Assembly: GCF_024506435.1 (NCBI RefSeq)
Contig: NZ_JANIET010000001.1
Location: 4,095,477 to 4,159,476 of the forward strand
Source: Pantoea trifolii
GTDB taxonomy: Bacteria > Pseudomonadota > Gammaproteobacteria > Enterobacterales > Enterobacteriaceae
Direction: 5' to 3'
DNA: 64,000 nucleotides
Below, one piece after another: positions 29,678 to 39,467 of the stretch (position 1 is its first letter; the number at the start of each line of letters is the position of its first letter). The notes below the pieces were generated by a model. That model ran no database searches. It had not been told where the DNA came from and saw nothing but the letters and a program-made list of their open reading frames with translations. The translations under genes were made by a program, and so were the position numbers.

Positions 29678-31498
29678 TTACTCTTTGCTGCCGCGAGAAG
29701 AACGCTTACGGTCGTTCTCGGTCAGGTGACGTTTACGAATACGGACTGACAACGGAGTCACTTCTACCAGTTCGTCATCATCGATGAACTCGATAGCCTG
29801 TTCCAGCGTCATTTTCTGCGGTGGAACCAGAGTGGTGGCTTCGTCAGTACCTGACGCACGCATGTTGGTCAGTTTCTTACCGGTCAGGCAGTTTACTGTC
29901 AGGTCGTTAGAACGGCTGTGAATACCAATGATCTGGCCTTCATATACTTCCGCACCGTGACCCAGGAACAGCTTACCGCGATCCTGCAGACCGAACAGGG
30001 CGAACGCGACCGCTTTACCCTGACCGTTTGAGATCAGCACGCCGTTCTGACGCTGGCCCACTTCGCCTGGACGAACGTCGTCGTAGTGGCTGAAGGTGGA
30101 GTACAGCAGACCGGTACCTGAAGTCATGGTCATGAATTCGTTACGGAAGCCGATCAGACCACGGCTTGGGATCATGTAGTCAAGACGTACACGGCCTTTG
30201 CCATCTGGATCCATGTTTTTCAGGTCGCCTTTACGCTCACCCATCGCTTGCATCACAGAACCCTGGTGGGTTTCTTCGATGTCGAGGGTCACGTTTTCGA
30301 ATGGCTCCTGCTTACGGCCTTCGTGCTCACGGAAGATTACTTTCGGACGGGATACCGCCAGCTCGAAACCTTCACGACGCATGTTCTCGATCAGAACCGA
30401 CAAGTGCAGCTCACCACGACCAGAAACGCGGAACGCATCCGAATCTTCGGTTTCTTCAACGCGCAGTGCCACGTTGTGGACCAGCTCTTTGTTCAGACGC
30501 TCCAGAATCTGGCGCGAAGTCACGAACTTACCTTCTTTACCGCAGAACGGTGAGGTGTTCACGTTGAAGAACATGGTCACGGTTGGTTCGTCGACGCTCA
30601 GGGCTGGCAACGCTTCCACATTCTGCGTGTCGCAGATGGTGTCAGAGATGTTCAGCTCGCCCAGACCGGTGATCGCGATGATGTCGCCCGCTTCCGCCAG
30701 GGTGCTTTCGATACGCTCCAGACCAAGGTGGCCCAGCACTTTACCGACTTTACCGTTACGGGTTTTGCCTTCGCTATCAATGATAGTGACTTGCTGATTC
30801 GGCTTCACGGTACCGCGCTTGATGCGGCCGATGCCGATCACGCCCAGATAGTTGTTGTAGTCCAGCTGCGAGATTTGCATCTGCAGTGGCGCTTCAACTT
30901 CAACCTGAGGTGGAGAAACGTGGTCAACGATCGCCTGATACAGCGGGGTCATGTCGTCAGCCATGTCGGTGTGTTCCAGACCCGCGATACCATTCAACGC
31001 CGAAGCGAAGATGATCGGGAAGTCCAGCTGCTCGTCAGTCGCATCCAGGTTAACGAACAGGTCAAATACCTGATCAACAACCCAATCAGGACGCGCGCCC
31101 GGACGGTCAACTTTGTTGATAACCACAATCGGCTTCAAACCATGAGCAAATGCTTTCTTGGTTACGAAGCGGGTTTGCGGCATAGGGCCATCCATCGCAT
31201 CTACAACCAGCAGCACCGAATCCACCATGGACATGACGCGCTCCACTTCACCACCGAAGTCGGCGTGTCCTGGGGTATCAACGATGTTGATACGGTAGTC
31301 ATTCCATTTGATGGCGGTGTTTTTTGCGAGGATGGTAATCCCACGCTCTTTCTCCAAATCGTTGGAGTCCATTACGCGCTCAGTCGCTTCGGTACGAGCA
31401 TCAAAAGTACCGGACTGTTGGAGCAGCTTGTCAACCAGGGTGGTCTTACCATGGTCAACGTGCGCGATGATGGCGATGTTACGCAAATTTTCGATCAC
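29678..31498 (-). CDS. typA: Ribosome-associated GTPase TypA/BipA
   Basis: Translational GTPase of the EF-G/LepA class that helps assemble the 50S subunit at low temperature. G1 [16 protein letters not shown]3 [14 protein letters not shown]4 [16 protein letters not shown]-like domains follow, and a BipA-specific C-terminal domain (from about residue 480). 606 residues. Divergent from glnA across a 439-base control region, as in E. coli. Confidence 0.98.
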   Translation of the reverse strand: MIENLRNIAIIAHVDHGKTTLVDKLLQQSGTFDARTEATERVMDSNDLEKERGITILAKNTAIKWNDYRINIVDTPGHADFGGEVERVMSMVDSVLLVVDAMDGPMPQTRFVTKKAFAHGLKPIVVINKVDRPGARPDWVVDQVFDLFVNLDATDEQLDFPIIFASALNGIAGLEHTDMADDMTPLYQAIVDHVSPPQVEVEAPLQMQISQLDYNNYLGVIGIGRIKRGTVKPNQQVTIIDSEGKTRNGKVGKVLGHLGLERIESTLAEAGDIIAITGLGELNISDTICDTQNVEALPALSVDEPTVTMFFNVNTSPFCGKEGKFVTSRQILERLNKELVHNVALRVEETEDSDAFRVSGRGELHLSVLIENMRREGFELAVSRPKVIFREHEGRKQEPFENVTLDIEETHQGSVMQAMGERKGDLKNMDPDGKGRVRLDYMIPSRGLIGFRNEFMTMTSGTGLLYSTFSHYDDVRPGEVGQRQNGVLISNGQGKAVAFALFGLQDRGKLFLGHGAEVYEGQIIGIHSRSNDLTVNCLTGKKLTNMRASGTDEATTLVPPQKMTLEQAIEFIDDDELVEVTPLSVRIRKRHLTENDRKRSSRGSKE

Positions 31499-31607
31499 AG
31501 CTTTGCCTCAGGCATTATAGAAATAACGCGGTATTGTACACGGATTAAGCGGAAGACTGAACATGATCACAGATTTCGCCGAAAGTTTCTCGTAGCGCTG
31601 GTTTTTA

Positions 31608-31696
31608 GCACCGTTTACGGTGCATTAATCTGCACTGCGATGGCAATTTGCACCAAATTAGTGCTTAACTTGACCTGCGGCGCACCATTACGATGC
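31608..31696 (+). promoter_or_regulatory. NtrC enhancer sites upstream of glnA
   Basis: GCACCAAATTAGTGC at 31650-31664 matches the NtrC consensus GCACY-N5-RGTGC fully. GCACCATTACGATGC at 31682-31696 is a weaker copy. A third palindrome, GCACCGTTTACGGTGC at 31608-31623, has the same arms with one extra spacer base. They lie roughly 100-170 bases upstream of the sigma-54 promoter, the enhancer arrangement known in E. coli. Confidence 0.88.
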
Positions 31697-31771
31697 ATAC
31701 AATCCATCCTGGTGCAGCCTTCGACTCACGAAAGGGCGCATTGTAGCGCCATTTTCGCCATTGTCATAAAG

Positions 31772-31788
31772 TTGGCACAGAATTCGCT
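31772..31788 (+). promoter_or_regulatory. Sigma-54 promoter of glnA (glnAp2 type)
   Basis: TTGGCACAGAATTCGCT has GG at -24 (31774-31775) and GC at -12 (31786-31787) with correct spacing. It differs from E. coli glnAp2 by a single base in the spacer as I recall it. Confidence 0.93.
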
Positions 31789-31937
31789 TTATATATTTTA
31801 AGCGAAAACGACAGTTATAAAACGGTTGATAGAGCTTGCCGAGATCTTTGGTTAGGAATGGTCAGCAGTCATGACACATTCCCGGCAACGAAGTTCTCTC
31901 ACCATGACGATAATGACCATTTCCAGGAGAGTTGAGT

Positions 31938-33347
31938 ATGTCCGCTGAACACGTTCTCTCGATGATGAACGAGCATGAAGTTAAGTTTGTTGACCTGCGT
32001 TTTACCGATACCAAAGGTAAAGAACAGCACGTTACTATCCCTGCTCACCAGGTTAACGCTGACTTCTTCGAAGAAGGCAAAATGTTCGATGGCTCCTCCA
32101 TCGGTGGCTGGAAAGGCATTAACGAATCAGACATGGTGCTGATGCCGGACGCAACCACTGCAGTAATGGATCCGTTCTTCGAAGACTCGACCCTGATCAT
32201 CCGTTGCGACATCCTTGAGCCAGGCACACTGCAGGGCTATGACCGTGACCCACGCTCCATTGCTAAGCGTGCAGAAGAGTTCCTGCGTTCTTCAGGCATC
32301 GCGGATACCGTGCTGTTTGGACCAGAGCCAGAGTTCTTCCTGTTCGATGACATCCGTTTCGGTTCTTCTACTTCAGGTTCACACGTTGCTATCGACGATA
32401 TCGAAGCAGCATGGAACACCGGTAAAGAGTACGAAGGCGGTAACAAAGGTCACCGTCCAGGTCTGAAAGGCGGTTACTTCCCAGTGCCACCGGTTGACTC
32501 AGCACAGGACATCCGTTCTGCCATGTGTCTGACCATGGAGCAGATGGGTCTGGTGGTTGAAGCACATCACCACGAAGTAGCGACTGCTGGTCAGAACGAA
32601 GTGGCAACCCGCTTCAACACCATGACCAAAAAAGCTGACGAAATTCAGATCTACAAATACGTGGTGCACAACGTCGCTCACGCGTACGGCAAAACTGCAA
32701 CCTTCATGCCTAAGCCAATGTTCGGTGATAACGGTTCTGGTATGCACTGCCACATGTCCCTGTCAAAAGGCGGCGTGAACCTGTTCTCTGGCGACAAGTA
32801 CGGCGGCCTGTCTGAAACTGCTCTGTTCTACATCGGCGGTATCATTAAGCACGCTAAAGCGATTAACGCCCTGGCGAACCCAACCACCAACTCATACAAG
32901 CGTCTGGTCCCAGGCTACGAAGCGCCAGTTATGTTGGCTTACTCTGCCCGTAACCGTTCTGCTTCTATCCGTATTCCAGTGGTTGCTAGCCCGAAAGCAC
33001 GTCGTATCGAAGCTCGCTTCCCGGATCCAGCGGCTAACCCATACCTGGCATTCACCGCGCTGCTGATGGCCGGTCTTGATGGTGTTATCAACAAGATCCA
33101 CCCTGGCGATGCGATGGACAAAAACCTGTATGACCTGCCTCCGGAAGAAGAAGCTGAGATTCCAAAAGTTGCAGGTTCTCTGGAAGAAGCACTGAACGCA
33201 CTGAACGAAGATCGCGAGTTCCTGACCCGTGGCGGCGTGTTCACTGATGACGCTATCGATGCATACATCGAACTGCGTAAGTCAGACGTTGACCGCGTGC
33301 GTATGACTCCGCACCCAGTTGAGTTCGAACTGTACTACAGCGTTTAA
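31938..33347 (+). CDS. glnA: Glutamine synthetase, type I-beta
   Basis: Makes glutamine from glutamate, ammonia and ATP; dodecameric, cytosolic. The metal and substrate motifs are conserved ([61 protein letters not shown]). The adenylylated tyrosine is in NLYDLPPEE, about residue 397. 469 residues from ATG 31938, with AGGAG 9 bases upstream. Codon use is strongly optimised. Transcribed from a sigma-54 promoter under NtrC, with glnL-glnG downstream. Confidence 0.99.
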   Translation: MSAEHVLSMMNEHEVKFVDLRFTDTKGKEQHVTIPAHQVNADFFEEGKMFDGSSIGGWKGINESDMVLMPDATTAVMDPFFEDSTLIIRCDILEPGTLQGYDRDPRSIAKRAEEFLRSSGIADTVLFGPEPEFFLFDDIRFGSSTSGSHVAIDDIEAAWNTGKEYEGGNKGHRPGLKGGYFPVPPVDSAQDIRSAMCLTMEQMGLVVEAHHHEVATAGQNEVATRFNTMTKKADEIQIYKYVVHNVAHAYGKTATFMPKPMFGDNGSGMHCHMSLSKGGVNLFSGDKYGGLSETALFYIGGIIKHAKAINALANPTTNSYKRLVPGYEAPVMLAYSARNRSASIRIPVVASPKARRIEARFPDPAANPYLAFTALLMAGLDGVINKIHPGDAMDKNLYDLPPEEEAEIPKVAGSLEEALNALNEDREFLTRGGVFTDDAIDAYIELRKSDVDRVRMTPHPVEFELYYSV

Positions 33348-33352
33348 TCAGC

Positions 33353-33487
33353 ATTAAAGATTCGCGGATTTTGCATCGCCGCAAGGCGGCAATCGAGAGA
33401 ATCCCGGGGAGCTGAGATAACTCAGTGACTCGGGTGAACGAGTGCAGCCAACGCAGCGGCGGTGTAAAAGACGCCGAAGATTTTATA
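33353..33487 (+). repeat. ERIC element (enterobacterial repetitive intergenic consensus)
   Basis: The core GAATCCCGGGGAGCTGAGAT, then AACTCAGTGACTCGGGTGAACG, follows the ERIC consensus (the classical ERIC primer region AAGTAAGTGACTGGGGTGAGCG), and GCAGCCAACGC follows as expected. The outer arms are complementary: AAAGATTCGCGGATTTTGCATCGCCGC-like sequence on the left and its imperfect complement ending near 33487 on the right. The element is about 135 bases and sits between the glnA stop and the glnA terminator. Confidence 0.88.
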
Positions 33488-33504
33488 TTGCCGTGGAAAC
33501 TTTA

Positions 33505-33528
33505 GCCCATCTCCGGATGGGCTTTTTT
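33505..33528 (+). terminator. Intrinsic terminator of glnA
   Basis: Seven-base stem GCCCATC / GATGGGC with TCCG loop followed by six T residues. Read-through, plus a separate promoter downstream, would supply glnL-glnG. Confidence 0.93.
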
Positions 33529-33574
33529 CTCCGCGCATTCATGGTTCGAAGCACAGATTTCCGTCCTGAAAGGC

Positions 33575-33596
33575 TATAATGCACTAAATTAGTGCA
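33575..33596 (+). promoter_or_regulatory. glnL promoter with overlapping NtrC operator
   Basis: TATAAT at 33575-33580 is directly followed by, and shares a base with, the perfect 17-base palindrome TGCACTAAATTAGTGCA (33580-33596), an ideal NtrC site. NtrC bound here would repress the promoter, as at E. coli glnLp, limiting NtrB/NtrC levels. Confidence 0.9.
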
Positions 33597-33608
33597 GAGG
33601 AACGCTGT

Positions 33609-34658
33609 ATGGCAACTGGCACGCTGCCCGACGCGGGGCAGATTCTCAACTCCCTGATCAACAGTATTTTGCTGGTCGATAACGATTTAGTTATCCATTA
33701 CGCCAATCCGGCGGCTCAGCAATTACTGGCGCAAAGCTCACGTAAATTGTTCGGCACGCCATTACCGGAATTAACCGGCTATTTTTCGCTGAATATTGAG
33801 GTGATGAGCGAGAGTCTCGGAGCTGGCCAGGGCTTTACCGATAGCGAAGTCACGTTGGTGGTCGATGGCCGCGCGCACATTATGTCGCTCACGGCACAGC
33901 GCTTACCGGATGGCTTTATTCTGCTGGAAATGGCGCCGATGGATAATCAACGTCGTCTTAGCCAGGAACAAATTCAGCATGCTCAGCAGGTCGCGGCCCG
34001 CGATTTAGTGCGCGGCCTGGCGCATGAAATCAAAAACCCGCTGGGAGGATTACGTGGTGCCGCGCAGTTGCTGACTCGCGCGTTACCCGATCCTTCCCTG
34101 CATGAATATACGCGCATCATCATTGAGCAAGCCGATCGACTGCGTAATCTGGTCGATCGCCTGCTCGGCCCGCAACAGCCGGGCTTGCACGTAACGCAAA
34201 GCATTCATCAGGTCGCCGAGCGCGTGGTGAATCTGGTGTCGATGGAGTTGCCGGATAACGTCTCGCTGGTGCGTGATTACGATCCAAGCCTGCCGGAACT
34301 GCCGCACGATCCCGACCAGATTGAACAAGTGCTGTTGAATGTGGTGCGCAATGCCCTGCAAGCCTTGGGCGATGAAGGCGGCACCATTGTGATTCGCACG
34401 CGTACGGCCTTCCAGCTCACGCTGCACGGCACGCGTTATCGTTTAGTTGCTCGTATTGATATTGAAGATGATGGCCCAGGGATTCCGGCCCAGCTACAAG
34501 ACACCCTGTTCTATCCGATGGTAAGCGGACGTGAAGGCGGCACCGGTTTAGGTCTGTCCATCGCCCGTAGCCTGATCGATCAGCATTCAGGGAAAATAGA
34601 ATTTAACAGTTGGCCAGGACACACCGAATTCTCGGTTTACCTGCCTATTCGCCAGTGA
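33609..34658 (+). CDS. glnL: Nitrogen sensor kinase NtrB (GlnL)
   Basis: Two-component histidine kinase/phosphatase that phosphorylates NtrC and is controlled by PII. N-terminal PAS domain (about 10-120), HisKA with the phosphorylated His in [20 protein letters not shown], HATPase with DDGPGIP and [10 protein letters not shown]. No membrane segment, so cytosolic. 349 residues. It follows glnA and precedes glnG by 7 bases. Confidence 0.98.
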   Translation: MATGTLPDAGQILNSLINSILLVDNDLVIHYANPAAQQLLAQSSRKLFGTPLPELTGYFSLNIEVMSESLGAGQGFTDSEVTLVVDGRAHIMSLTAQRLPDGFILLEMAPMDNQRRLSQEQIQHAQQVAARDLVRGLAHEIKNPLGGLRGAAQLLTRALPDPSLHEYTRIIIEQADRLRNLVDRLLGPQQPGLHVTQSIHQVAERVVNLVSMELPDNVSLVRDYDPSLPELPHDPDQIEQVLLNVVRNALQALGDEGGTIVIRTRTAFQLTLHGTRYRLVARIDIEDDGPGIPAQLQDTLFYPMVSGREGGTGLGLSIARSLIDQHSGKIEFNSWPGHTEFSVYLPIRQ

Positions 34659-34665
34659 GGTTTCT

Positions 34666-36075
34666 ATGCAACGAGGGATAGTCTGGATCGTCGATGACGA
34701 TAGCTCCATCCGCTGGGTGCTTGAAAGGGCACTCACTGGAGCCGGTTTGAGCTGTGCAACCTTTGACAGCGCTAACGAGGTATTGGACGCGCTCGCAAGC
34801 AAAACCCCAGACGTATTATTGTCAGACATTCGTATGCCTGGCATGGATGGACTTACGCTGCTGAAACAGATTAAGCAGCGTCATCCGATGCTGCCGGTGA
34901 TCATTATGACCGCGCACTCCGATCTGGATGCCGCCGTCAGCGCTTATCAGCAAGGTGCGTTTGATTACCTGCCAAAGCCGTTTGATATTGATGAAGCGGT
35001 GGCGCTGGTTGAGCGAGCGATTAGCCATTATCAGGAACAGCAGCAGCCGCGTAATCAGCCCGTCAGCGGCCCAACCACCGACATTATCGGCGAAGCGCCG
35101 GCCATGCAGGATGTATTCCGCATCATTGGTCGTCTTTCACGCTCCTCAATTAGCGTGCTGATCAACGGTGAATCCGGTACCGGTAAAGAGTTGGTGGCAC
35201 ATGCGCTGCATCGTCATAGTCCGCGTGCGAAGTCCCCTTTTATCGCGCTGAACATGGCGGCGATACCCAAAGATTTGATTGAATCAGAGCTGTTTGGTCA
35301 CGAGAAAGGCGCATTTACCGGTGCGAATCAGATTCGTCAGGGACGTTTTGAGCAGGCCGATGGCGGCACGCTGTTCCTCGATGAAATTGGTGACATGCCG
35401 CTTGATGTGCAAACCCGCTTATTACGCGTTTTGGCCGATGGCCAGTTTTATCGCGTTGGCGGCTATGCGCCGGTGAAAGTGGATGTGCGTATTATCGCGG
35501 CAACGCACCAGAATCTTGAGCTGCGCGTGCAGGAAGGCAAATTCCGTGAAGACTTGTTCCATCGTCTTAACGTGATTCGCGTTCATCTGCCGCCGCTGCG
35601 TGAACGCCGCGAGGATATTCCGCGCCTGGCGCGTTACTTCCTGCAGGTCGCTGCACGTGAGTTAGGCGTGGAAGCGAAGATTCTGCATCCGGAAACCGAA
35701 ACCGCGCTGACGCGTCTGCATTGGTCCGGTAACGTGCGCCAGTTGGAAAATACCTGTCGCTGGTTGACGGTGATGGCAGCTGGCCAGGAAGTATTGATTC
35801 AGGATCTGCCGCCTGAACTGTTTGAATCGAGCACGCCAGACAATCCGGTGCAGTCGTTACCGGACAGCTGGGCCACGCTGCTGGCGCAGTGGGCAGATCG
35901 CGCCTTGCGTTCCGGTCATCAAAACCTGTTGTCGGAAGCACAGCCGGAGATGGAGCGCACCCTGCTCACCACTGCGCTGCGTCACACGCAAGGGCACAAA
36001 CAGGAAGCGGCACGCTTGCTCGGCTGGGGACGTAATACCCTGACGCGTAAGTTGAAAGAGCTGGGAATGGAATAA
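34666..36075 (+). CDS. glnG: Nitrogen response regulator NtrC (GlnG)
   Basis: Sigma-54 activator. Receiver domain with phospho-acceptor Asp in [14 protein letters not shown] (about residue 54); AAA+ domain with GESGTGKE (Walker A), the sigma-54 contact loop GAFTGA and DEIGDMPLD (Walker B); C-terminal Fis-type helix-turn-helix [22 protein letters not shown]. 469 residues. Its own sites occur upstream of glnA and over the glnL promoter. Confidence 0.98.
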   Translation: MQRGIVWIVDDDSSIRWVLERALTGAGLSCATFDSANEVLDALASKTPDVLLSDIRMPGMDGLTLLKQIKQRHPMLPVIIMTAHSDLDAAVSAYQQGAFDYLPKPFDIDEAVALVERAISHYQEQQQPRNQPVSGPTTDIIGEAPAMQDVFRIIGRLSRSSISVLINGESGTGKELVAHALHRHSPRAKSPFIALNMAAIPKDLIESELFGHEKGAFTGANQIRQGRFEQADGGTLFLDEIGDMPLDVQTRLLRVLADGQFYRVGGYAPVKVDVRIIAATHQNLELRVQEGKFREDLFHRLNVIRVHLPPLRERREDIPRLARYFLQVAARELGVEAKILHPETETALTRLHWSGNVRQLENTCRWLTVMAAGQEVLIQDLPPELFESSTPDNPVQSLPDSWATLLAQWADRALRSGHQNLLSEAQPEMERTLLTTALRHTQGHKQEAARLLGWGRNTLTRKLKELGME

Positions 36076-36081
36076 AATAAC

Positions 36082-36104
36082 AAAGGGAGCGTAATGCTCC
36101 CTTT
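36082..36104. terminator. Terminator between convergent glnG and hemN
   Basis: Nine-base stem AAAGGGAGC / GCTCCCTTT with GTAAT loop, followed on the + strand by ATCTTTTAT. The A-rich left side gives a short T-run for hemN on the other strand. Confidence 0.85.
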
Positions 36105-36109
36105 ATCTT

Positions 36110-37483
36110 TTATATCACGCGAGAAAATCGCTGCATGCGCACCTTTTGGCGCAGATACACATCGAAGCACATACAGATGTTTCGAATCAGCAAACGCCCG
36201 ACGCCAGTAACGTGCAGACTGCGACCGCGCTGTTGCACTAATCCATCCGCCACCAGCGGCGCTAACAGCGCTAAATCCTCGGCAAAATAACGTTCAAACT
36301 CAATCGGGTATTGCGCTTCTATCGCGGCAAAATCCAGTGCGAAATTGCAGATTAAAGCTTTAATCACATCGCGGCGCAAACCATCATCATCACTCAACGT
36401 GAGCCCGCGCCACAGCGCATTGCCGCGCTGCTCGACATCTGCGTAATAGGCTTTCAACTCTTTGTGATTTTGCGCATAGCTGTCGCCCAGCATACTGATG
36501 GCCGACACGCCCAAACCGAGCAGATCGGTATCGCCCTGCGTGGTGTAGCCCTGAAAATTACGATGCAGTTCGCCGGCGCGTTGTGCCACCGCCAGTTCAT
36601 CATCCGGACGCGCGAAGTGATCCATGCCGATAAACTGGTAACCTTCTCCAGTTAAGGTGGCGATGGTTTCCTGCAGGATTTGCAGTTTCTGTGCGGCGCC
36701 TGGCAGCTCGTCATCTTTAATCTTGCGCTGCGCTGCGAACAGCGTAGGCATGTGCGCATAGTTGAAGACGCTGAGGCGATCGGGATTGAGCGCAATAACG
36801 CGCTGTAAGGTGAAGGCGAAGCTTTCCGGCGTTTGCAGCGGCAAACCATAAATTAGATCGAGGCTAACCGAACGGAAGCCCTGCGCACGCGCACGCTGCA
36901 CCAGAGCGAAGATAGTATCTTCATCCTGCACGCGATTCACGCGCTCCTGCACCGCTTTATTAAAGTCCTGCACGCCCATGCTCAGGCGATTAAAACCTTC
37001 CGCGCGCAGATGATCGATCATCTCCAGTTCGATTTCACGCGGATCAACCTCGATCGACATTTCAACATCATCGGCAATAGTAAAATTATCGCGTAGCAGC
37101 GCCACCAGCCGGCTCACCTGCTGCTGGTTGAGGAATGTCGGCGTACCGCCGCCCCAATGCAGCTGAGTGACGCAGCGCCCCGCAAACAAGGCCGCACGCT
37201 GGCGGATTTCCTGCTCCAGCACATCAAGATAGCGATCGGCTTTATGTAGCTGGCGCGTCACGATTTTATTGCAGCCACAGAAGTAGCAAAGACGATGGCA
37301 AAACGGGATATGCACATACAGCGATAACGGACGATCGGGATAGCGCTGAGCGGCGTGCTGAAAATCTGCCTCGCCAAAGTTCTCACTGAACTCGAGCGCG
37401 GTGGGATAAGAGGTATAACGCGGGCCAGCGTAATTGTATTTTTCGATGAGGTGCTGATCCCAATCAATCTGCTGCGATGACAT
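36110..37483 (-). CDS. hemN: Oxygen-independent coproporphyrinogen III oxidase
   Basis: Radical-SAM enzyme that decarboxylates coproporphyrinogen III in haem synthesis without oxygen. The 4Fe-4S motif is HIPFCHRLCYFCGCNK (Cys-x3-Cys-x2-Cys plus a fourth Cys). HWGGGTPTFL and SIEVDPREIE are the usual SAM-site strands. ATG 37483 has an AAGGAG site 6 bases upstream and gives 457 residues, the E. coli length. A GTG two codons earlier (37489) overlaps the stop of a small upstream gene and is less likely. Confidence 0.97.
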   Translation of the reverse strand: MSSQQIDWDQHLIEKYNYAGPRYTSYPTALEFSENFGEADFQHAAQRYPDRPLSLYVHIPFCHRLCYFCGCNKIVTRQLHKADRYLDVLEQEIRQRAALFAGRCVTQLHWGGGTPTFLNQQQVSRLVALLRDNFTIADDVEMSIEVDPREIELEMIDHLRAEGFNRLSMGVQDFNKAVQERVNRVQDEDTIFALVQRARAQGFRSVSLDLIYGLPLQTPESFAFTLQRVIALNPDRLSVFNYAHMPTLFAAQRKIKDDELPGAAQKLQILQETIATLTGEGYQFIGMDHFARPDDELAVAQRAGELHRNFQGYTTQGDTDLLGLGVSAISMLGDSYAQNHKELKAYYADVEQRGNALWRGLTLSDDDGLRRDVIKALICNFALDFAAIEAQYPIEFERYFAEDLALLAPLVADGLVQQRGRSLHVTGVGRLLIRNICMCFDVYLRQKVRMQRFSRVI

Positions 37484-37485
37484 GC

Positions 37486-37662
37486 TCACTCCTTACGGTG
37501 ACGTCGTCTAAGAGAGGGCCGCGTAGCAGAAGAGTGGACGAAGCGATGGGCTGAACGCCGACGTAAACGCGACTTCAGACGCGACAGGCGGCGTAGTTTA
37601 AACAATAACCAGATCAGATAACATGTCAGCAGCAGCGCGAAAATTGATCCAGGCCAAAACAT
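37486..37662 (-). CDS. Putative 58-residue Arg-rich single-pass membrane protein
   Basis: Short frame missed by a 60-residue cutoff. It begins MFWPGSIFALLLTCYLIWLL, one hydrophobic segment of about 18-20 residues. It continues FKLRRLSRLKSRLRRRSAHR and ends RRRHRKE: a highly basic tail with about 17 Arg/Lys in 38 residues. By the positive-inside rule the tail should face the cytosol. The stop TGA (37486-37488) lies 2 bases before the hemN ATG, and the gene's last codons (AAG GAG) form the hemN ribosome site, so it is almost certainly co-transcribed and coupled to hemN. No family is recognised. The ribosome site (AGGT, 10 bases upstream) is weak. Confidence 0.55.
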   Translation of the reverse strand: MFWPGSIFALLLTCYLIWLLFKLRRLSRLKSRLRRRSAHRFVHSSATRPSLRRRHRKE

Positions 37663-37719
37663 AGGTGAATACCTGTTCAGCGCGGCATGCGCGAAAACGC
37701 ATGCCGATCAAGATTGGCC

Positions 37720-38241
37720 TTAATTGCCTTTGAGCAGGCGCATCATATCTTCTTCGGCCTGCTCATCTTCCGCTTCGTCATCCAGCGCGATGCCCAGTGT
37801 TTCCATTAGCTCGTCAATGCGGTCTAAGGTTTGATCCAGCCAGGCCTGATCTTCGCCACTCAGGGTTTCACCGTTTTCCAGACGATCCAGCAGCGTATCC
37901 AGACGTTCGTCATTTTCCAACTTCGCCAGCTCTTCTTGCGGCGTCAGGCGAACTTTTTCCGCTTTTGGTTTTGGCTTCGCTTCAGGCTTTTTCGCCGGCT
38001 GGGTTTTACCATCAGCGACTAATGCGATCGGCGTTTTGCTGCCCAGGCGTGGATCCTGAGCTTTTTTACCCTGACCTTTGCCAGCGGTTTGCGTTTCCGG
38101 ATTAGCGCGGCTGCCAGGTTTGTGGCCGCTATGCTTTTTATCACGTTTGCGATCGCGCGCTTCCTGATTAAGGTCTTCACGCGATTTGCGTTTGGCTTTC
38201 GCAGCAGGTTTGCCACGCGGGGCTGATGCAGGTTGCTTCAT
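37720..38241 (-). CDS. yihI: Der GTPase-activating protein YihI
   Basis: Stimulates the GTPase Der in 50S ribosome assembly. The N-terminal half is a disordered Lys/Arg-rich region ([31 protein letters not shown]). The C-terminal half is acidic ([37 protein letters not shown]), matching the YihI pattern. 173 residues. It lies between hemN and csrC, as in E. coli. Confidence 0.94.
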   Translation of the reverse strand: MKQPASAPRGKPAAKAKRKSREDLNQEARDRKRDKKHSGHKPGSRANPETQTAGKGQGKKAQDPRLGSKTPIALVADGKTQPAKKPEAKPKPKAEKVRLTPQEELAKLENDERLDTLLDRLENGETLSGEDQAWLDQTLDRIDELMETLGIALDDEAEDEQAEEDMMRLLKGN

Positions 38242-38312
38242 GGTGTCCGGTCTCGGCGGTGCTTTGTGAGTTCAGTATAGAATTGCGGCGAAATCTAGCA
38301 GAAAGTAAGCAA

Positions 38313-38540
38313 AGAAAAAAGGCGATAGCCTATGCTATCGCCTTTTATCGCACCTTCATACGAAGGAAACACTGAATAAATCCTTTACGGCTCACAACGT
38401 CCCGGTTGCTCCATCGCCACATCGCTCCTGCGATTAATCCCTGTCCTTGTCCGATTCCTGCCTGAATCGCTTCCCGCCATGCTCCTGGTCATCCCCGACA
38501 CTCCTGAGCTCATCATCCTGATGGGTGCTGCCGTGCACTG
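38313..38540 (-). ncRNA. csrC: CsrC small RNA (CsrA-sequestering)
   Basis: Read on the minus strand, the region between yihI and engB contains at least thirteen GGA triplets, many as CAGGA, GGGGA or AAGGA in likely hairpin loops, the hallmark of CsrB/CsrC RNAs that titrate CsrA. It ends with a strong terminator: stem GGCGATAGC / GCTATCGCC (38321-38342) and a T-run to about 38313. The synteny (yihI-csrC-engB) is that of E. coli. The 5' end near 38540 is an estimate. Confidence 0.9.
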
Positions 38541-38690
38541 ACAACAAATGTAGACTAATAGGTAAAATCAACAAGTGAGACTTGTCTCTATTTTAGAGTG
38601 GTATTTCCTACAAACACTTCAACCCATTGAAATTAAATGCCTAAAATCATTGTTAATATTCCATGAAGCGGTAATCGCTGGCAGTAAAAA

Positions 38691-38706
38691 TCATAGATCT
38701 CTTACA
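38691..38706 (-). promoter_or_regulatory. Possible UvrY (GacA-type) site upstream of csrC
   Basis: On the minus strand TGTAAGAGATCTATGA contains one perfect half (TGTAAG) of the UvrY/GacA palindrome TGTAAG-N6-CTTACA and its central AGATCT, about 150 bases upstream of csrC. The other half is degenerate. Confidence 0.45.
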
Positions 38707-38796
38707 AAATGACGCGTTTAGACGCTATCGGGCACTTTTGCGCCATTACAGGTATAATCAGCCCAATTGCCCGATTCATTTTGCTGGAGTTTCACT

Positions 38797-39438
38797 TTGT
38801 CTGCTTTGAACTATCACATGACCCATTTCATGCTCAGCGCCCCGGATATTCGCCATTTACCGGCGGATGTGGGCATAGAAGTTGCTTTTGCCGGGCGCTC
38901 GAATGCAGGCAAATCCAGCGCGCTGAACACCATCACCAACCAAAAGGGTCTGGCACGTACCAGTAAAACGCCAGGTCGTACCCAGCTGATTAACCTGTTT
39001 GAAGTGGTTGAAGGTAAATGTCTGGTCGATTTACCCGGTTATGGCTATGCCCAGGTTCCGGAAGAGATGAAGCGCAAATGGCAAAAGTCTCTGGCGGAAT
39101 ATTTACAGAAACGCCAGGCATTGAAAGGCCTGGTGGTATTGATGGATATACGCCATCCGCTGAAAGATCTCGATCAGAACATGATTGAATGGGCCGTGCA
39201 GAGCCAGATTCCCGTGCTGGTCTTGCTGACCAAAGCCGACAAGCTGGCATCCGGCGCGCGTAAAGCACAGCTGACGATGGTACGCGAAGCGTCGTTGGCC
39301 TTTAACGGTGATGTGCAGGTAGAAATGTTCTCGTCACTGAAGAAGATGGGCGTTGATATTGTGCGTAAGAAGTTGGACAGCTGGTTTAGCGAACTGGAGC
39401 CTGCGCAAGAAGGCGACGGCGAAGAAACAGCAGAGTAA
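38797..39438 (+). CDS. engB: Ribosome biogenesis GTPase EngB (YihA)
   Basis: Essential-type TRAFAC GTPase needed for 50S assembly. G1 [10 protein letters not shown]2 [14 protein letters not shown]3 DLPGYGYA, G4 LTKADKL. The best start is TTG 38797 ([22 protein letters not shown]) with TGGAG 7 bases upstream, giving 213 residues like E. coli. The upstream ATG at 38767 has no family support. TATAAT at 38753-38758 is a likely -10. Confidence 0.95.
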   Translation: MSALNYHMTHFMLSAPDIRHLPADVGIEVAFAGRSNAGKSSALNTITNQKGLARTSKTPGRTQLINLFEVVEGKCLVDLPGYGYAQVPEEMKRKWQKSLAEYLQKRQALKGLVVLMDIRHPLKDLDQNMIEWAVQSQIPVLVLLTKADKLASGARKAQLTMVREASLAFNGDVQVEMFSSLKKMGVDIVRKKLDSWFSELEPAQEGDGEETAE

Positions 39439-39467
39439 TTTTGTTGCGGCTTTTGCGAAAAAGCCCA

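Larger units (their letters stand above)
33348..33530 (+). ncRNA. Candidate GlnZ-type sRNA (glnA 3' untranslated region)
   Basis: In E. coli and Salmonella, GlnZ is cut from the glnA 3' UTR by RNase E and ends at its intrinsic terminator. Here a 183-base 3' UTR ends in an excellent Hfq-type terminator. Most of the UTR is an ERIC element, so the conserved GlnZ seed may be displaced or missing. Only the 3' end (from about 33488) is non-ERIC. Position-based inference. Confidence 0.4.

Noticed and set aside
30728..31801. 357-codon frame antisense to typA, reaching into the glnA control region
   Set aside because: Covers conserved typA and the NtrC/sigma-54 region; no support as a gene.
39449..39466. 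GGCTTTTGCGAAAAAGCC hairpin as an engB terminator
   Set aside because: No T-run follows on the + strand (CAATAAAAAACG); the Spot 42 terminator lies immediately downstream and could serve instead. Not claimed as a separate feature.
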